From contig NZ_LS483440.1 in the NCBI RefSeq assembly GCF_900476045.1, positions 930,001-994,000 of the forward strand: 64,000 bases of DNA. Direction: 5' to 3'. This DNA comes from Gemella morbillorum (GTDB lineage Bacteria; Bacillota; Bacilli; Staphylococcales; Gemellaceae). Positions 8,619 to 17,751 of this stretch are shown piece after piece (the stretch's first letter is position 1; every line of letters starts with the position of its first letter). The position numbers and the translations under genes were made by a program. The notes under the pieces are model-generated. The model was not told the DNA's origin, did not search any database, and was given only the letters and a program-made list of their open reading frames with translations.

Positions 8619-9467
8619 ATGAATTTTAAAATTTTATCATCTTACATTAATGTCGAATCATATCTTAGTAATTTTTTAAAAATTTCTAAAAAAAATATTC
8701 ATACTATACGTATGAATTCTCATCATGATGTCCATACTATTATTATCAATGGACAAAGTGCTGACCTACAATCAAAACTGAATAAGGATGATAATTTAGA
8801 GATTAACATAGAACTTGGAACTTCTAATTATATTGCAAATAATTCACTATCCATTATAAAAGAATACGAAGATGACTACTTACTAATTGCTTCTAAACCA
8901 TTTGGAATTAAAACTCATCCAAATGATATAACAGATGAAAATAATACATTAGTTAATTACTTAATTACTGATTATCCTTATCTAGAACCAATACATCGTC
9001 TTGATACCGATACTTGTGGTTTAGTCATTTTTGCAAAAACACCATTTGTAAAATCCAAACTTGATCAAATGTTAGAACATCGTGTCATAAAACGCTTCTA
9101 TACAGCACTTGTAAAAAATAATATTAATGTTCAAACTATTAATACTAATATTGGACGTGATAACCGTGAAAAAAATAAAATGGCAGTTACTAATAAAGGA
9201 AAAAATGCAATTACAAATATACTATCTTGTGAAAAAATAGAGCAGAATAAATTTGCTACTACCATTTCACTAGAAACAGGTCGCACTCATCAAATTCGTG
9301 TTCATTTAGCATATAAAGGAAATCCTATTATTGGAGATAAACTTTATTCTAATGATGGTCATAAATATGAAAAGATGTATCTTGGAGCGCTAAAAGTTAT
9401 TTTTAATCATCCCGTTACAAATAAAAAAATTGAAGTAAACTCTAGTATAAAAAATTTTTATGAATAA
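8619..9467 (+). CDS. RluA/RluD-family pseudouridine synthase
   Basis: RNA pseudouridine synthase of 282 residues. The catalytic motif with its Asp is HRLDTDTCGLVIF, and the second conserved block is ETGRTHQIRVHLAYKGNPIIGD. The N-terminal 65 residues look like a degenerate S4-type region rather than a clear S4 domain. An AGAAGGAGAA ribosome site precedes the ATG. Transcribed alone, divergent from the pot regulator, and ended by a bidirectional terminator. RNA target cannot be told from sequence. Confidence 0.93.
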   Translation: MNFKILSSYINVESYLSNFLKISKKNIHTIRMNSHHDVHTIIINGQSADLQSKLNKDDNLEINIELGTSNYIANNSLSIIKEYEDDYLLIASKPFGIKTHPNDITDENNTLVNYLITDYPYLEPIHRLDTDTCGLVIFAKTPFVKSKLDQMLEHRVIKRFYTALVKNNINVQTINTNIGRDNREKNKMAVTNKGKNAITNILSCEKIEQNKFATTISLETGRTHQIRVHLAYKGNPIIGDKLYSNDGHKYEKMYLGALKVIFNHPVTNKKIEVNSSIKNFYE

Positions 9468-9476
9468 TAATTTATC

Positions 9477-9506
9477 AAAAAAAGCAGACTTTATAGTCTG
9501 CTTTTT
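9477..9506. terminator. Bidirectional terminator
   Basis: AGCAGACT (9483-9490) pairs with AGTCTGCT (9495-9502) around a four-base loop, flanked by A7 on the left and T5 on the right, so it serves the plus-strand pseudouridine synthase and the converging minus-strand peptidase gene. Confidence 0.9.
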
Positions 9507-10542
9507 AACTTATTAATTCACTTTGTAAATATGCATCAACTAAATTCTGCGTTGCTTCTACTGAATCGATATGCGTTCTCTCATATGAGTGGCTAGATTC
9601 TATGCCTGCTCCTAGTAAAGCATGTTTCACTTCTGCGCCTGCTCGCATAGCTGCCGAAGCATCGCTTCCATAGTATGGATAAATATCTAACTTAAAAGGA
9701 ATTTGTTTTTCTCGTGCCAAATTTGTTAAGTGTTGACGAAACTCATAGTTATATGGACCACTTGCATCTTTAACACAAATTGAGACTGTGTACTCATCTG
9801 TTTGTTGATCATCTCCCATTGCTCCCATATCTACCGCTAAATATTCTACAGCTTCTTTAGGAAGAGAAGAATTTGCACCATGCCCTACTTCTTCAAAAAC
9901 ACTAAACATAAAATGAGTTGCATATGGAAGAGTAATGTTTTCATCTTTATATTTTCGTAAAAGATCTAATAATATAGCTGCGCTTACTTTATCATCTAAG
10001 AAACGACTTTTTATAAATCCTGTCTCTGTAACAATCGTCCTAGGATCAAAACTAATAAAATCTCCTACATCTATACCTAAAGAACGTACATCCTCTGCAC
10101 TATTTACTTTCACATCAAGTCGTATTTCCATATTATCTTGAGTTCTTTCAACTGTTCCTGCATCTCGATAAACATGAATACTTGTCTGATGTACTAAAAT
10201 AGTACCACTAATTTTTTTATTATTACTAGCAACATGCACCTCACAGTTTTCCCCTTCAATCATATTCCAAGGATAACCTCCTATTTGAGCTATTTTTAAG
10301 CGTCCATCAGGTTTAATTGCTCGAACTATTGCCCCAAGCGTATCAACATGCGCAGTAACAATTCTATGTTTTTTATCATTTTCCCCTTCTACAACGACAT
10401 TAACTCCACCTTTGTTTCCACGTATTGCTTTATATCCTAGTTTTTCTATCTCTTCAATTAAGTATGTACTAATTTCTCTTGTAAATCCTGTAGGTGAGTC
10501 AATACTTATTAATTTTTTTATATAATTTATAGTTTCTTTCAT
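9505..10542 (-). CDS. M42 family metallopeptidase (glutamyl aminopeptidase type)
   Basis: Cytosolic dinuclear-metal aminopeptidase of 345 residues. Metal-ligand motifs are visible: AHVDTLG, SRFLDDK, the catalytic FEEVGHG and the late VDMGAMGDD and AGIESSHSYERTHIDS. The family includes glutamyl aminopeptidase PepA of lactococci and deblocking peptidases; exact specificity is not decidable here. The stop codon overlaps the T run of the bidirectional terminator. Single gene, with a weak A/T-rich upstream region. Confidence 0.93.
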   Translation of the reverse strand: MKETINYIKKLISIDSPTGFTREISTYLIEEIEKLGYKAIRGNKGGVNVVVEGENDKKHRIVTAHVDTLGAIVRAIKPDGRLKIAQIGGYPWNMIEGENCEVHVASNNKKISGTILVHQTSIHVYRDAGTVERTQDNMEIRLDVKVNSAEDVRSLGIDVGDFISFDPRTIVTETGFIKSRFLDDKVSAAILLDLLRKYKDENITLPYATHFMFSVFEEVGHGANSSLPKEAVEYLAVDMGAMGDDQQTDEYTVSICVKDASGPYNYEFRQHLTNLAREKQIPFKLDIYPYYGSDASAAMRAGAEVKHALLGAGIESSHSYERTHIDSVEATQNLVDAYLQSELIS

Positions 10543-10610
10543 GCGAACACTCCTTTGTATTTACAATATATAATTTCAACTTAGTTATAAATTATTTTTA
10601 TTATATAGAT

Positions 10611-10642
10611 AAAAAGACCCATGCAAAGCACGAGCCTTTTTT
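10611..10642 (-). terminator. Terminator of fba
   Basis: GACCCATGC (10616-10624) and GCACGAGCC (10628-10636) pair fully when G-U pairs are allowed, around an AAA loop, with A5 and T6 flanks. Functional in the minus direction after fba. Confidence 0.85.
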
Positions 10643-10657
10643 AGTAATCTGTAGTTA

Positions 10658-11524
10658 TTATGCTTTGTTTCTTGAACCGAAGATATCGATTTTTTGATGA
10701 ACCATAGCTTTAATAGCTTCGAATCCAGGATTTAATAATTTACGAGGGTCGAATCCTTTAGGTTTAAGATCTCCACCTTCTTCAATATATTTTCTTGTTG
10801 CTTCTGCAAATGCTAATTGACACTCAGTATTAACATTAACTTTAGAAACTCCTAGAGAAATAGCTTTTTGAATTTGTTCAGTTGGGATTCCAGAACCACC
10901 GTGTAATACTAGTGGAATTCCACCAGTTACATTTGAGATGTTTTCTAATGTTTCAAAGCTTAATCCAGCCCAGTTTTCTGGGTATTTACCGTGAATATTA
11001 CCAATTCCAGCTGCAAGGAAATCAATTCCTAATTCAGCCATAGTTTTACATTCTTGCGGATCAGCTAATTCACCACTACCGATAACTCCATCTTCTTCTC
11101 CACCGATTGATCCAACTTCACACTCAATTGATATTCCTTTAGAGTGAGCTAAAGCTATCATTTCTTTTGATTTTTCGATATTTTCTTCGAATGGATAGTG
11201 AGATCCATCAAACATTACTGAACTAAATCCAGCTTCAATCGCTGCTTTAGTTCCTTCGTATGAACCGTGATCTAAGTGTAATGCAACAGGAACTGTAATT
11301 TTCATTTCTTCTACCATAGCTTCTACCATAGCTGCAACTGTTCTGAACCCAGTCATATATTTAGCTGCTCCTTCACTTACACCTAAGATAACTGGACTTT
11401 TCGCTTCTTCACAAGCTGCTAAAATAGCTTTTGTCCATTCTAAGTTATTAATGTTGAAATGCCCTACCGCATATCCTTCTTTTCTAGCTTTTACAAGCAT
11501 ATCTTTTGCTGGTACTAATACCAT
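10658..11524 (-). CDS. fba: Class II fructose-1,6-bisphosphate aldolase
   Basis: Zinc-dependent glycolytic aldolase. Zinc-binding histidines are seen in ALHLDHGSYE, AAGIGNIHGKYP and LVLHGGSGIP, and the phosphate-binding end GVSKVNVNTECQ is intact. Length 288 matches the FbaA group of Gram-positives. AAGGAGGAC lies before the ATG. Monocistronic: a strong terminator follows. Confidence 0.97.
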   Translation of the reverse strand: MVLVPAKDMLVKARKEGYAVGHFNINNLEWTKAILAACEEAKSPVILGVSEGAAKYMTGFRTVAAMVEAMVEEMKITVPVALHLDHGSYEGTKAAIEAGFSSVMFDGSHYPFEENIEKSKEMIALAHSKGISIECEVGSIGGEEDGVIGSGELADPQECKTMAELGIDFLAAGIGNIHGKYPENWAGLSFETLENISNVTGGIPLVLHGGSGIPTEQIQKAISLGVSKVNVNTECQLAFAEATRKYIEEGGDLKPKGFDPRKLLNPGFEAIKAMVHQKIDIFGSRNKA

Positions 11525-11621
11525 GTTATTGTCCTCCTTAAATAACTACTTACTTATTCTATAATACTATATTTCCTAGAAAAAATAAACTATTTTATGA
11601 AAATTTTTTCAATTAACTATT

Positions 11622-12521
11622 TTATTTGTCTAGTTTTGCCATAATATCTAGCATATATTGAGGAATTGGCGTCTCAAAATACAAGTGCTCTCCTGTAATA
11701 GGATGATTAAACTCAATACTCTTTGAGTGTAGAGCCTGCCCATTTGCATTTAATGTTTTTCTCGGACCGTATACAGGATCACCTACCAATGGGTGATTAA
11801 TGTATTTCATATGGACTCTTATTTGATGAGTACGTCCTGTTTCTAATTCACATTCAATCAAAGTATATTTCTCAAATCTTTCTACTACTTTAAAATGTGT
11901 TATTGACGGTTTCCCTTCATCTATAATTGCCATTTCTTTACGCTCTTTTGGATTACGCGCTATAGGAGCATCGATTGTTCCATAATCATGCTTTATACTT
12001 CCATGCACTAAAGCATAATATTTTCTTTTTACATCTTTATTTGCAATCATTTCTGATAATTTAACATGTGCTTTATCATTTTTAGCAACTACTAAAAGTC
12101 CTGAAGTATCCTTATCTATTCTATGTACTATACCTGGACGAATAGTCCCATTGATACTAGATAACTCACTATGAAATAGTAATGCATTTACTAATGTACC
12201 ATCTCTATGTCCTGCAGATGGATGCACAACCATTCCTTTTGCTTTATTTACTACAATCAAATCACTATCCTCATAAACTATATCTACTGGAATATCTTGT
12301 TTTACAACATCTAGTTCTTCCGGTTCTTTATACTCTATAGTAATTTCATTACCATCTTTTAATTTAAAATTAGTTTTTATTTCTTTTCCATCTACTTTTA
12401 TATATCCTTCTGAAATCAAGTTTTGAATATTAGTTCTCGATAACTCAGAAAGCTCTTTTTGTAAAAACTTATCAATTCTTTCTACTGTTTGTGAAGTATA
12501 TTTTATAATCTTGGCTTCCAT
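11622..12521 (-). CDS. rluD: RluD-family 23S rRNA pseudouridine synthase
   Basis: Pseudouridine synthase with an N-terminal S4 RNA-binding domain (SRTNIQNLISEGYIKVDGKE, about residues 28-47) and catalytic motif HRIDKDTSGLLVV, followed by ETGRTHQIRVHMKYINHPLVGD. At 299 residues it is the full-length RluD/YlyB type and much closer to that group than the shorter paralogue at 8619. GAGGAAG precedes the ATG. Isolated single gene; substrate uridines are not inferable. Confidence 0.92.
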   Translation of the reverse strand: MEAKIIKYTSQTVERIDKFLQKELSELSRTNIQNLISEGYIKVDGKEIKTNFKLKDGNEITIEYKEPEELDVVKQDIPVDIVYEDSDLIVVNKAKGMVVHPSAGHRDGTLVNALLFHSELSSINGTIRPGIVHRIDKDTSGLLVVAKNDKAHVKLSEMIANKDVKRKYYALVHGSIKHDYGTIDAPIARNPKERKEMAIIDEGKPSITHFKVVERFEKYTLIECELETGRTHQIRVHMKYINHPLVGDPVYGPRKTLNANGQALHSKSIEFNHPITGEHLYFETPIPQYMLDIMAKLDK

Positions 12522-12631
12522 TACTTCCTCCTTTTTGTACTATACTATATTAACGAAAAATACGCTAATTGTAAACTAATATGATATCTATTATAATTAT
12601 TTTCTATATAGTTATTCTCTATTAAAATTAA

Positions 12632-12671
12632 AGAGCAAATACTATGCTTTATAATACATAATATTTGCTCT
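12632..12671 (-). terminator. Terminator after yneF
   Basis: AGAGCAAATA (12632-12641) and TATTTGCTCT (12662-12671) form a perfect 10-bp stem with a 20-base loop; on the minus strand a T-rich but interrupted tail follows. Confidence 0.7.
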
Positions 12672-12678
12672 AAATATA

Positions 12679-12924
12679 TTATTTTTTAGCTTGTTTTTTT
12701 GCTTGTTGTTGAGCTTTTTGCATATTCCCCATAACTTGGTTAATTTTTTTACGAGATGGTTTTTGCCCCATTTGGCTCATCATTGCCATTACCATATCTT
12801 CATTAATTTGAGGATTTTTTTCCATATAGTTCATGAAGTTTCTTCTTGCAAGGAAAAAGCCCCCTACTACTCCTGCAAGTAAACAAATAGCTCCAACTAA
12901 AATTGTAATTGTAGTCGCACTCAT
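12679..12924 (-). CDS. yneF: UPF0154 / YneF-family membrane protein
   Basis: An 81-residue protein with one N-terminal membrane helix ([19 protein letters not shown], about 8-26), then [19 protein letters not shown], the family signature of YneF, and a Lys/Gln-rich tail. Function is not established for the family. It follows the DUF896 gene by three bases. In Bacillus relatives tkt separates these two genes; here tkt is next to recR instead. Confidence 0.9.
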   Translation of the reverse strand: MSATTITILVGAICLLAGVVGGFFLARRNFMNYMEKNPQINEDMVMAMMSQMGQKPSRKKINQVMGNMQKAQQQAKKQAKK

Positions 12925-12927
12925 AAT

Positions 12928-13149
12928 TTAAAGTCCTTTCTTTTTAGGAGTAATATCTTCTCCTTTTTCATTTATCACTTTTGTATTATCTAATATATTA
13001 CGCATATTAGCTTTAAAATTTTTTAAATATAATTGTCTATATTCTGCCAACTCTTCTGTTTCAACAGCTGTTAGCTCGCGTTCTTTTTTTGTTGCATTAA
13101 GAGAATTAATCTTAGCAATAATTTCTGTCATTTCCATATTATTATACAC
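12928..13149 (-). CDS. DUF896 (YnzC-type) protein
   Basis: A 73-residue DUF896 protein: [36 protein letters not shown] and the [11 protein letters not shown] end are the family pattern. It is predicted to be a small helical hairpin. Start overlaps the end of frr by eight bases, so the pair are translationally coupled. Biological role unknown; in Bacillus, ynzC is part of the SOS yneA operon but no lexA or yneA is seen here. Confidence 0.9.
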   Translation of the reverse strand: MYNNMEMTEIIAKINSLNATKKERELTAVETEELAEYRQLYLKNFKANMRNILDNTKVINEKGEDITPKKKGL

Positions 13150-13699
13150 TCATTAATTCATCTTGTTTTTCTTTTGTTACTTTATCAATTTCTGCAACAA
13201 ATTTATCAGTTACTTTCTGAATATCATCTGAATATCCTTTCAAATCATCTTCTGTAATTTGAGAAGCCTTTTCTAATTTCTTCATTGCGTCAATTGCATC
13301 ACGACGTACATTACGAACAGCTACTTTTGCACCTTCAGATTCTTTACCTACTAATTTTGCTAATTCTTTACGGCGTTCTTCTGTTAACGCTGGAAATACA
13401 ATACGAATTACTGATCCATCGTTAGAAGGATTAAGACCTAAATCTGATGCTTGAATTGCTCTTTCTATATCTCCTAATAAAGTTTTCTCATAAGGAGATA
13501 TTACTAACATTTTTGGTTCTGGTACTGAAACTCCAGCCACTTGGTTAATAGGTGTTGCAACTCCATAGTAATCAACAGTTAATCTATCAAGTACTGCCGC
13601 GCTTGCTTTCCCAGCTCGAATAGAAGCTAACTCACGACGCAAACTCGCAATTGCTTTTTCCATTCTTTCATTTAAATTATTCATAATTTGCTCAGGCAT
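13142..13699 (-). CDS. frr: Ribosome recycling factor
   Basis: Splits post-termination ribosomes together with EF-G. The 185-residue protein shows the RRF core: [54 protein letters not shown] and [19 protein letters not shown] lies nine bases before the ATG. Located 23 bases after pyrH, the standard pyrH-frr pair. Confidence 0.97.
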   Translation of the reverse strand: MPEQIMNNLNERMEKAIASLRRELASIRAGKASAAVLDRLTVDYYGVATPINQVAGVSVPEPKMLVISPYEKTLLGDIERAIQASDLGLNPSNDGSVIRIVFPALTEERRKELAKLVGKESEGAKVAVRNVRRDAIDAMKKLEKASQITEDDLKGYSDDIQKVTDKFVAEIDKVTKEKQDELMSV

Positions 13700-13722
13700 A
13701 GTTTTACACTCCTACTTATAAT

Positions 13723-14433
13723 TTATTCAATAATTGTTCCTAATTTTTCAGTAACAACTTTTACAATATTATCTGCATCATCAATAGAAAAGACGATAAT
13801 TGGTAAGTTATTATCCATACAGAACGTAATAGCTGTCGAATCCATAATAGTTAATCCTTTATTCATTACATCCATATATGACAATTTATCAAACTTAGTT
13901 GCTGAGCTATCTAACTTAGGATCTGCAGAGTAAACTCCATCTACCCCATTTTTACCCATAAGAATAGCCTCAGCTCCAATTTCTTTAGCTCGAAGAGCGG
14001 CCGTAGTATCTGTTGAGAAGTATGGATTTCCAATTCCTGCTGCAAAAATCGCAACACGTCCTTTTTCTAAATGTCTAATTGCACGTCTTCTAATATATGG
14101 TTCCGCCATAGCCTTCATTTCTACTGATGTAAGTACACGAGTATCCACACCTTTTTGTTCTAATGAATCTTGTAGAGCCAATGAATTCATTACTGTGGCT
14201 AACATTCCCATTGAATCTGCTGTTGCACGTTCCATACCTAGCTCTTCTCCAGTTTTACCACGCCAAATATTTCCACCACCAACAACAATAGCAACTTCTA
14301 CCCCTTGCTTTACAACTTCAACGATTTGAGATGTTATTTTGTTAACTGTCTCAGAATCAATTCCGAATCCTTTTCCACCTGCAAGTGCTTCTCCACTAAG
14401 TTTATATAAAACTCTTTTATATCTAGTAGCCAT
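13723..14433 (-). CDS. pyrH: Uridylate kinase
   Basis: Hexameric UMP kinase of the amino-acid-kinase fold, making UDP for nucleotide synthesis. Motifs include [20 protein letters not shown], the acceptor/allosteric segment [14 protein letters not shown] and [14 protein letters not shown]. Length 236 is typical. Follows tsf after the tsf terminator, so a separate promoter or read-through is expected. Confidence 0.97.
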   Translation of the reverse strand: MATRYKRVLYKLSGEALAGGKGFGIDSETVNKITSQIVEVVKQGVEVAIVVGGGNIWRGKTGEELGMERATADSMGMLATVMNSLALQDSLEQKGVDTRVLTSVEMKAMAEPYIRRRAIRHLEKGRVAIFAAGIGNPYFSTDTTAALRAKEIGAEAILMGKNGVDGVYSADPKLDSSATKFDKLSYMDVMNKGLTIMDSTAITFCMDNNLPIIVFSIDDADNIVKVVTEKLGTIIE

Positions 14434-14487
14434 TTTAATCCTCCTAATAAAATACAGATATATCTAAATATATACTAATCTTTTAAA

Positions 14488-14514
14488 AAAGCACACACAA
14501 GAAGTGTGTGCTTT
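14488..14514 (-). terminator. Terminator after tsf
   Basis: AAAGCACACAC (14488-14498) pairs with GTGTGTGCTTT (14504-14514) around a five-base loop. On the minus strand it is followed by a T6 run, closing the rpsB-tsf unit. Confidence 0.9.
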
Positions 14515-14547
14515 ACCTCTTTCTAATAATGAATATTAAATAGAGAA

Positions 14548-15435
14548 TTATTTGCTAGCGTTAACTTGGCTCATTACTTCTTCAGCGAAGTTATCTTCTC
14601 TTTTCTCGATACCTTCTCCTACTTCGTAACGTACAAATTTAGCAAGTTTTCCACCTTTTGATGCTACAAATTTTTCTACAGTCAAACTATCGTCTTTAAC
14701 GAATTTTTGTTTAACTACTGTAATTTCTTCTAGGAATTTGTTAATTCTACCAACGATCATTTTTTCAACGATATTAGCAGGTTTTCCTTCATTTAATGCT
14801 TGCTCAGTTAATACTTTTTTCTCGTGTTCAAGTACATCAGCTGGTACTTCACTTTCGTCTAAGTATCTTGGAGCTAAAGCAGCAATGTGCATTGCAACAT
14901 CTTTAGCTGCTTCTTCATCAGTGCTTCCTTCAACAAGTGTAAGAACACCAATTCTTCCACCCATGTGAGAATATGCACCAAATGCATCTGAATCAGTTTT
15001 TGATACTACTTCAAATCTTCTTAATGAAAGTTTTTCTCCAATTGTAGCGATACCTTCATTAATAACTGCTTCTACAGTTCCACCTTGTGCTTCTACTTGA
15101 AGTGCTTCTTCTAAAGTTTTTGGTTCAGCTGCTAAGATAGCATCTGCAACATTTTTTACTAAAGCAACAAATTTTTCGTTTTTAGCAACGAAGTCAGTTT
15201 CTGAGTTGATTTCTAAGATAACAGCTTTGTTACCTTTAACTTCAATATAAGAAAGACCTTCTGCAGCGATTCTGTCAGCTTTTTTAGCTGCTTTAGCGAT
15301 ACCATTTTCTCTTAAATAGTCGATTGCTGCTTCGATATTTCCATCAGTTTGTTGTAGTGCTTTTTTACAGTCCATCATACCAGCACCAGTACGTTCTCTT
15401 AATTCTTTTACCAAACTAGCTGTAATTTGTGCCAT
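14548..15435 (-). CDS. tsf: Elongation factor Ts
   Basis: Nucleotide exchange factor for EF-Tu. N-terminal UBA-like signature [19 protein letters not shown] is followed by the [10 protein letters not shown] segment and the dimerisation domain ([26 protein letters not shown]). Length 295 is normal. It follows rpsB by about 45 bases and forms the classic rpsB-tsf operon. Confidence 0.98.
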   Translation of the reverse strand: MAQITASLVKELRERTGAGMMDCKKALQQTDGNIEAAIDYLRENGIAKAAKKADRIAAEGLSYIEVKGNKAVILEINSETDFVAKNEKFVALVKNVADAILAAEPKTLEEALQVEAQGGTVEAVINEGIATIGEKLSLRRFEVVSKTDSDAFGAYSHMGGRIGVLTLVEGSTDEEAAKDVAMHIAALAPRYLDESEVPADVLEHEKKVLTEQALNEGKPANIVEKMIVGRINKFLEEITVVKQKFVKDDSLTVEKFVASKGGKLAKFVRYEVGEGIEKREDNFAEEVMSQVNASK

Positions 15436-15480
15436 TTTGATTGCCTCCGTTATTATATTCTTTAAAATTTATTTATAAAA

Positions 15481-16221
15481 TTATTCTTCTGTTGCTTCTA
15501 CTTCTTCTACGAATACTTCTTCAGCTGTTTCTTCGATATTCCCTTCATTATAAGCCACAAAAGCATCTGCCATTTTAGCTGTTAATAATTTAACTGCACG
15601 AATAGCGTCATCGTTTGCAGGGATTACATAGTCAACATCGTCTGGATCACAGTTTGTATCTACGATACCTACTACAGGAATTCCTAATTTTTTAGCTTCA
15701 GCTATTGCATTGTGTTCTTTTTTAGGGTCAACAACGAAAATTGCATCTGGCATACCTTTCATTTCTCTGATTCCACCTAAGAATTTGTTAAGTTTATCGT
15801 ATTCTTTTCTTAATTCGATAACTTCTTTTTTAGGAAGAACTTCGAATACTCCATCAGCTTCCATTTTTTCGATTTCAGCGATTCTATCAATACGTCCTTT
15901 GATTGTTTTGTAGTTAGTTAAAGTTCCACCTAACCAACGGTGATTGATGTAGTATTGACCACTTCTTTCAGCTTCTTCTTTAATAGCATCTTGTGCTTGT
16001 TTTTTAGTACCTACGAATAACATTTTTCCGCCTTGATCAGCAACTGATTTAACGAATTCATATGCTTCATCTACTTTTTTAACTGTTTTTTGTAAGTCGA
16101 TGATATAGATACCATTTCTTTCTGTGAAGATGTATTTATCCATTTTAGGATTCCATCTTCTTGTTTGGTGACCGAAGTGTACACCAGCTTCTAATAATTG
16201 TTTCATTGAAATAACTGCCAT
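15481..16221 (-). CDS. rpsB: 30S ribosomal protein S2
   Basis: Small-subunit protein S2 of 246 residues: [54 protein letters not shown] and [17 protein letters not shown]. The Glu-rich tail is common in Bacilli. AGGAGG lies well placed before the ATG. A structured leader and a strong promoter precede it, so autoregulation by S2 is plausible. Confidence 0.98.
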   Translation of the reverse strand: MAVISMKQLLEAGVHFGHQTRRWNPKMDKYIFTERNGIYIIDLQKTVKKVDEAYEFVKSVADQGGKMLFVGTKKQAQDAIKEEAERSGQYYINHRWLGGTLTNYKTIKGRIDRIAEIEKMEADGVFEVLPKKEVIELRKEYDKLNKFLGGIREMKGMPDAIFVVDPKKEHNAIAEAKKLGIPVVGIVDTNCDPDDVDYVIPANDDAIRAVKLLTAKMADAFVAYNEGNIEETAEEVFVEEVEATEE

Positions 16222-16237
16222 AAGTTATTTTCCTCCT

Positions 16238-16312
16238 TGGTTTTTTCCTCCGACATTCTCTAAGCCTACTGCAAACATTTAATGCACCGAGCAGCTACTC
16301 AAATGTCGTGTG
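16238..16312 (-). ncRNA. Structured rpsB mRNA leader (probable S2 autoregulatory element)
   Basis: In the transcript CGACATT (16308-16302) pairs with AATGTCG (16257-16251), closing a 58-base element with smaller internal complementarities (GAG/CTC and TGCA/TGCA). The closing stem runs straight into GGAGGA, just upstream of the true AGGAGG ribosome site. The position between the rpsB promoter and gene matches known r-protein leaders; match to the described rpsB leader family is from memory. Confidence 0.6.
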
Positions 16313-16347
16313 TTTTATTTTTTGTTGATTTTTACTCAACTTTATTA

Positions 16348-16376
16348 ATTATATAGTATTCAGCAATAAAAATCAA
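16348..16376 (-). promoter_or_regulatory. rpsB promoter
   Basis: On the minus strand TTGATT (16376-16371), 17-base spacer, TATAAT (16353-16348). This places transcription start about 30 bases before the structured leader. Confidence 0.8.
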
Positions 16377-16550
16377 GTGCTTTTATCGCATTTTAGCAAA
16401 TATATAATTGAAAATTTTTAAAATATTACTTGTTATTTTTCTTCTTTAGAAAATAAAATTATACCTTTTAGATTTTGATTTTTTAAAGATTTGTATGTAT
16501 CTTATTTTGATCTTCTCTTTTTCTTAATCAAAATAATTTCGATTTATCCC

Positions 16551-16579
16551 TTGATTTTTTAATAATTTAGTATTATAAT
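16551..16579 (+). promoter_or_regulatory. Promoter of the zinc-binding lipoprotein gene
   Basis: TTGATT (16551-16556), 17-base spacer, TATAAT (16574-16579). The upstream 16381-16550 stretch holds no gene, only A/T-rich sequence and a 10-bp inverted repeat at 16502-16536. Confidence 0.8.
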
Positions 16580-16588
16580 TTATTAGAC

Positions 16589-16602
16589 CGTAATAATTAC
16601 GA
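16589..16602. promoter_or_regulatory. Zur-box-like operator
   Basis: CGTAATAATTACG is a perfect inverted repeat (6 bp around one base) and matches the core of the Bacillus Zur consensus (TCGTAATNATTACGA). It begins ten bases after the -10 element, covering the transcription start of the zinc-uptake lipoprotein gene, where a repressor would block initiation. No zur gene is in the window. Confidence 0.8.
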
Positions 16603-16624
16603 AATAACGGAGGTATTTTTTACT

Positions 16625-17632
16625 ATGAGTAAATTTTTAAAATTTTTATCAATTATTACAGCATTAACTTTATTTCTAGTTGGGTGTTCTAGTAAAACAA
16701 ATTCAAACCCTACTTCAACTGAAAAAATAAAAATTGTAACATCTGTTAACTTTTACGCAGAAGTTGCCAAAGCTGTTGCTGGTGACAAAGCAGAAGTTTC
16801 TTCTATAATAAGTTCTTCTTCTATTGACCCACACGATTTTGAACCAACTGCACAAGATGCTAAGACTGTAGCTGATTCAAAAATTGCTATTTTAAACGGC
16901 GGCGGCTATGATTCATGGTTTGAAAAACTTACTAATAATAGTAAGAATATAACTAAAATAGATGGTGCTAAATTATTAGGTCTTAAAGAAGGTGAAAATG
17001 AACATATTTGGTATAATCCTGAGGTAATGAGCAAAATCGCTGATGAGTTAACTAAAATATTAAGTGAAAAAGATTCTTCTAATAAGGATTTCTATGAAAA
17101 AAATAGAGATAAATACAAAAAAGAGTTATCAAAAATTACAGAAAAAATAAATTCTCTAAAAGAAAAAGCTAATGGAAAATCTGTTCTTACTACCGAACCT
17201 GTATTCGAATATGCTGTTAAATCTCTTGGACTAAAAGTATCTGACGAGGTGAATAAATTAGCGCAAGCTACAGAGGAAGGAAATGATCCAGCACCACAAG
17301 ACCTTAAAAATATTCAGCAACAAATTAAGAAAAAACAAATTTCATTGATTATCAATAATGTTCAGACTACTAACAAAACAGTTGAAGGATTAATAAATCT
17401 TGCTGAACAAAATAATATTCCGATTCTAAATGTTACTGAGACGCAACCTGATGGTAAAACATATATAGAGTGGATGTTAGACCAATATAATAAACTTGAA
17501 GAGATTCTAAATGGTGGTAAAGGTGAAAAAGCATATCACACAGAGGATGCTAAAGAATCTCACTCTCACGATCATGAGCACGACCATGAAGGACATGATC
17601 ATAATCATGAGGGACACAATCACAACCATTAA
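16625..17632 (+). CDS. znuA: Zinc ABC transporter substrate-binding lipoprotein
   Basis: Cluster A-I metal-binding lipoprotein (ZnuA/AdcA type), 335 residues. Lipobox LVGC with Cys21; metal-site histidines in DPHDFEPTAQD and ENEHIWYNPEVM, and the later TTEPVFEYAVKSLGLK block. The C-terminal 30 residues are a His/Asp/Glu-rich tail (repeats of HDHEGHDH type), a zinc-capture feature. The Zur-like operator over the promoter supports zinc. It has its own terminator before the ATPase gene. The AdcAII-like and manganese alternatives are less likely given the His tail. Confidence 0.93.
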   Translation: MSKFLKFLSIITALTLFLVGCSSKTNSNPTSTEKIKIVTSVNFYAEVAKAVAGDKAEVSSIISSSSIDPHDFEPTAQDAKTVADSKIAILNGGGYDSWFEKLTNNSKNITKIDGAKLLGLKEGENEHIWYNPEVMSKIADELTKILSEKDSSNKDFYEKNRDKYKKELSKITEKINSLKEKANGKSVLTTEPVFEYAVKSLGLKVSDEVNKLAQATEEGNDPAPQDLKNIQQQIKKKQISLIINNVQTTNKTVEGLINLAEQNNIPILNVTETQPDGKTYIEWMLDQYNKLEEILNGGKGEKAYHTEDAKESHSHDHEHDHEGHDHNHEGHNHNH

Positions 17633-17644
17633 TAAAAAATAGTT

Positions 17645-17672
17645 TTTACAATTAGAAAATATGTAGTATAAT
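17645..17672 (+). promoter_or_regulatory. Candidate second promoter before the zinc ATPase gene
   Basis: TTTACA (17645-17650), 16-base spacer, TATAAT (17667-17672). Its expected start falls at the first arm of the following hairpin. No Zur box is visible here. Confidence 0.5.
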
Positions 17673-17677
17673 ATTAA

Positions 17678-17710
17678 GAAGAGATTTGTAAATCGTATCT
17701 CTTCTTTTTT
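17678..17710 (+). terminator. Terminator between zinc lipoprotein and ATPase genes
   Basis: GAAGAGAT (17678-17685) pairs with ATCTCTTC (17697-17704), followed by T6. It ends the lipoprotein transcript and could also cap the 5' end of transcripts from the promoter immediately upstream. Confidence 0.85.
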
Positions 17711-17751
17711 ATACTAAAAGTGTAATTTAATCCATAAGTTAGGAGTTTATT

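Noticed and set aside
17520-17632. Tandem DNA repeat at the end of the zinc lipoprotein gene
   Set aside because: The repetition only reflects His/Asp/Glu/Gly codons of a metal-binding tail seen in this family.
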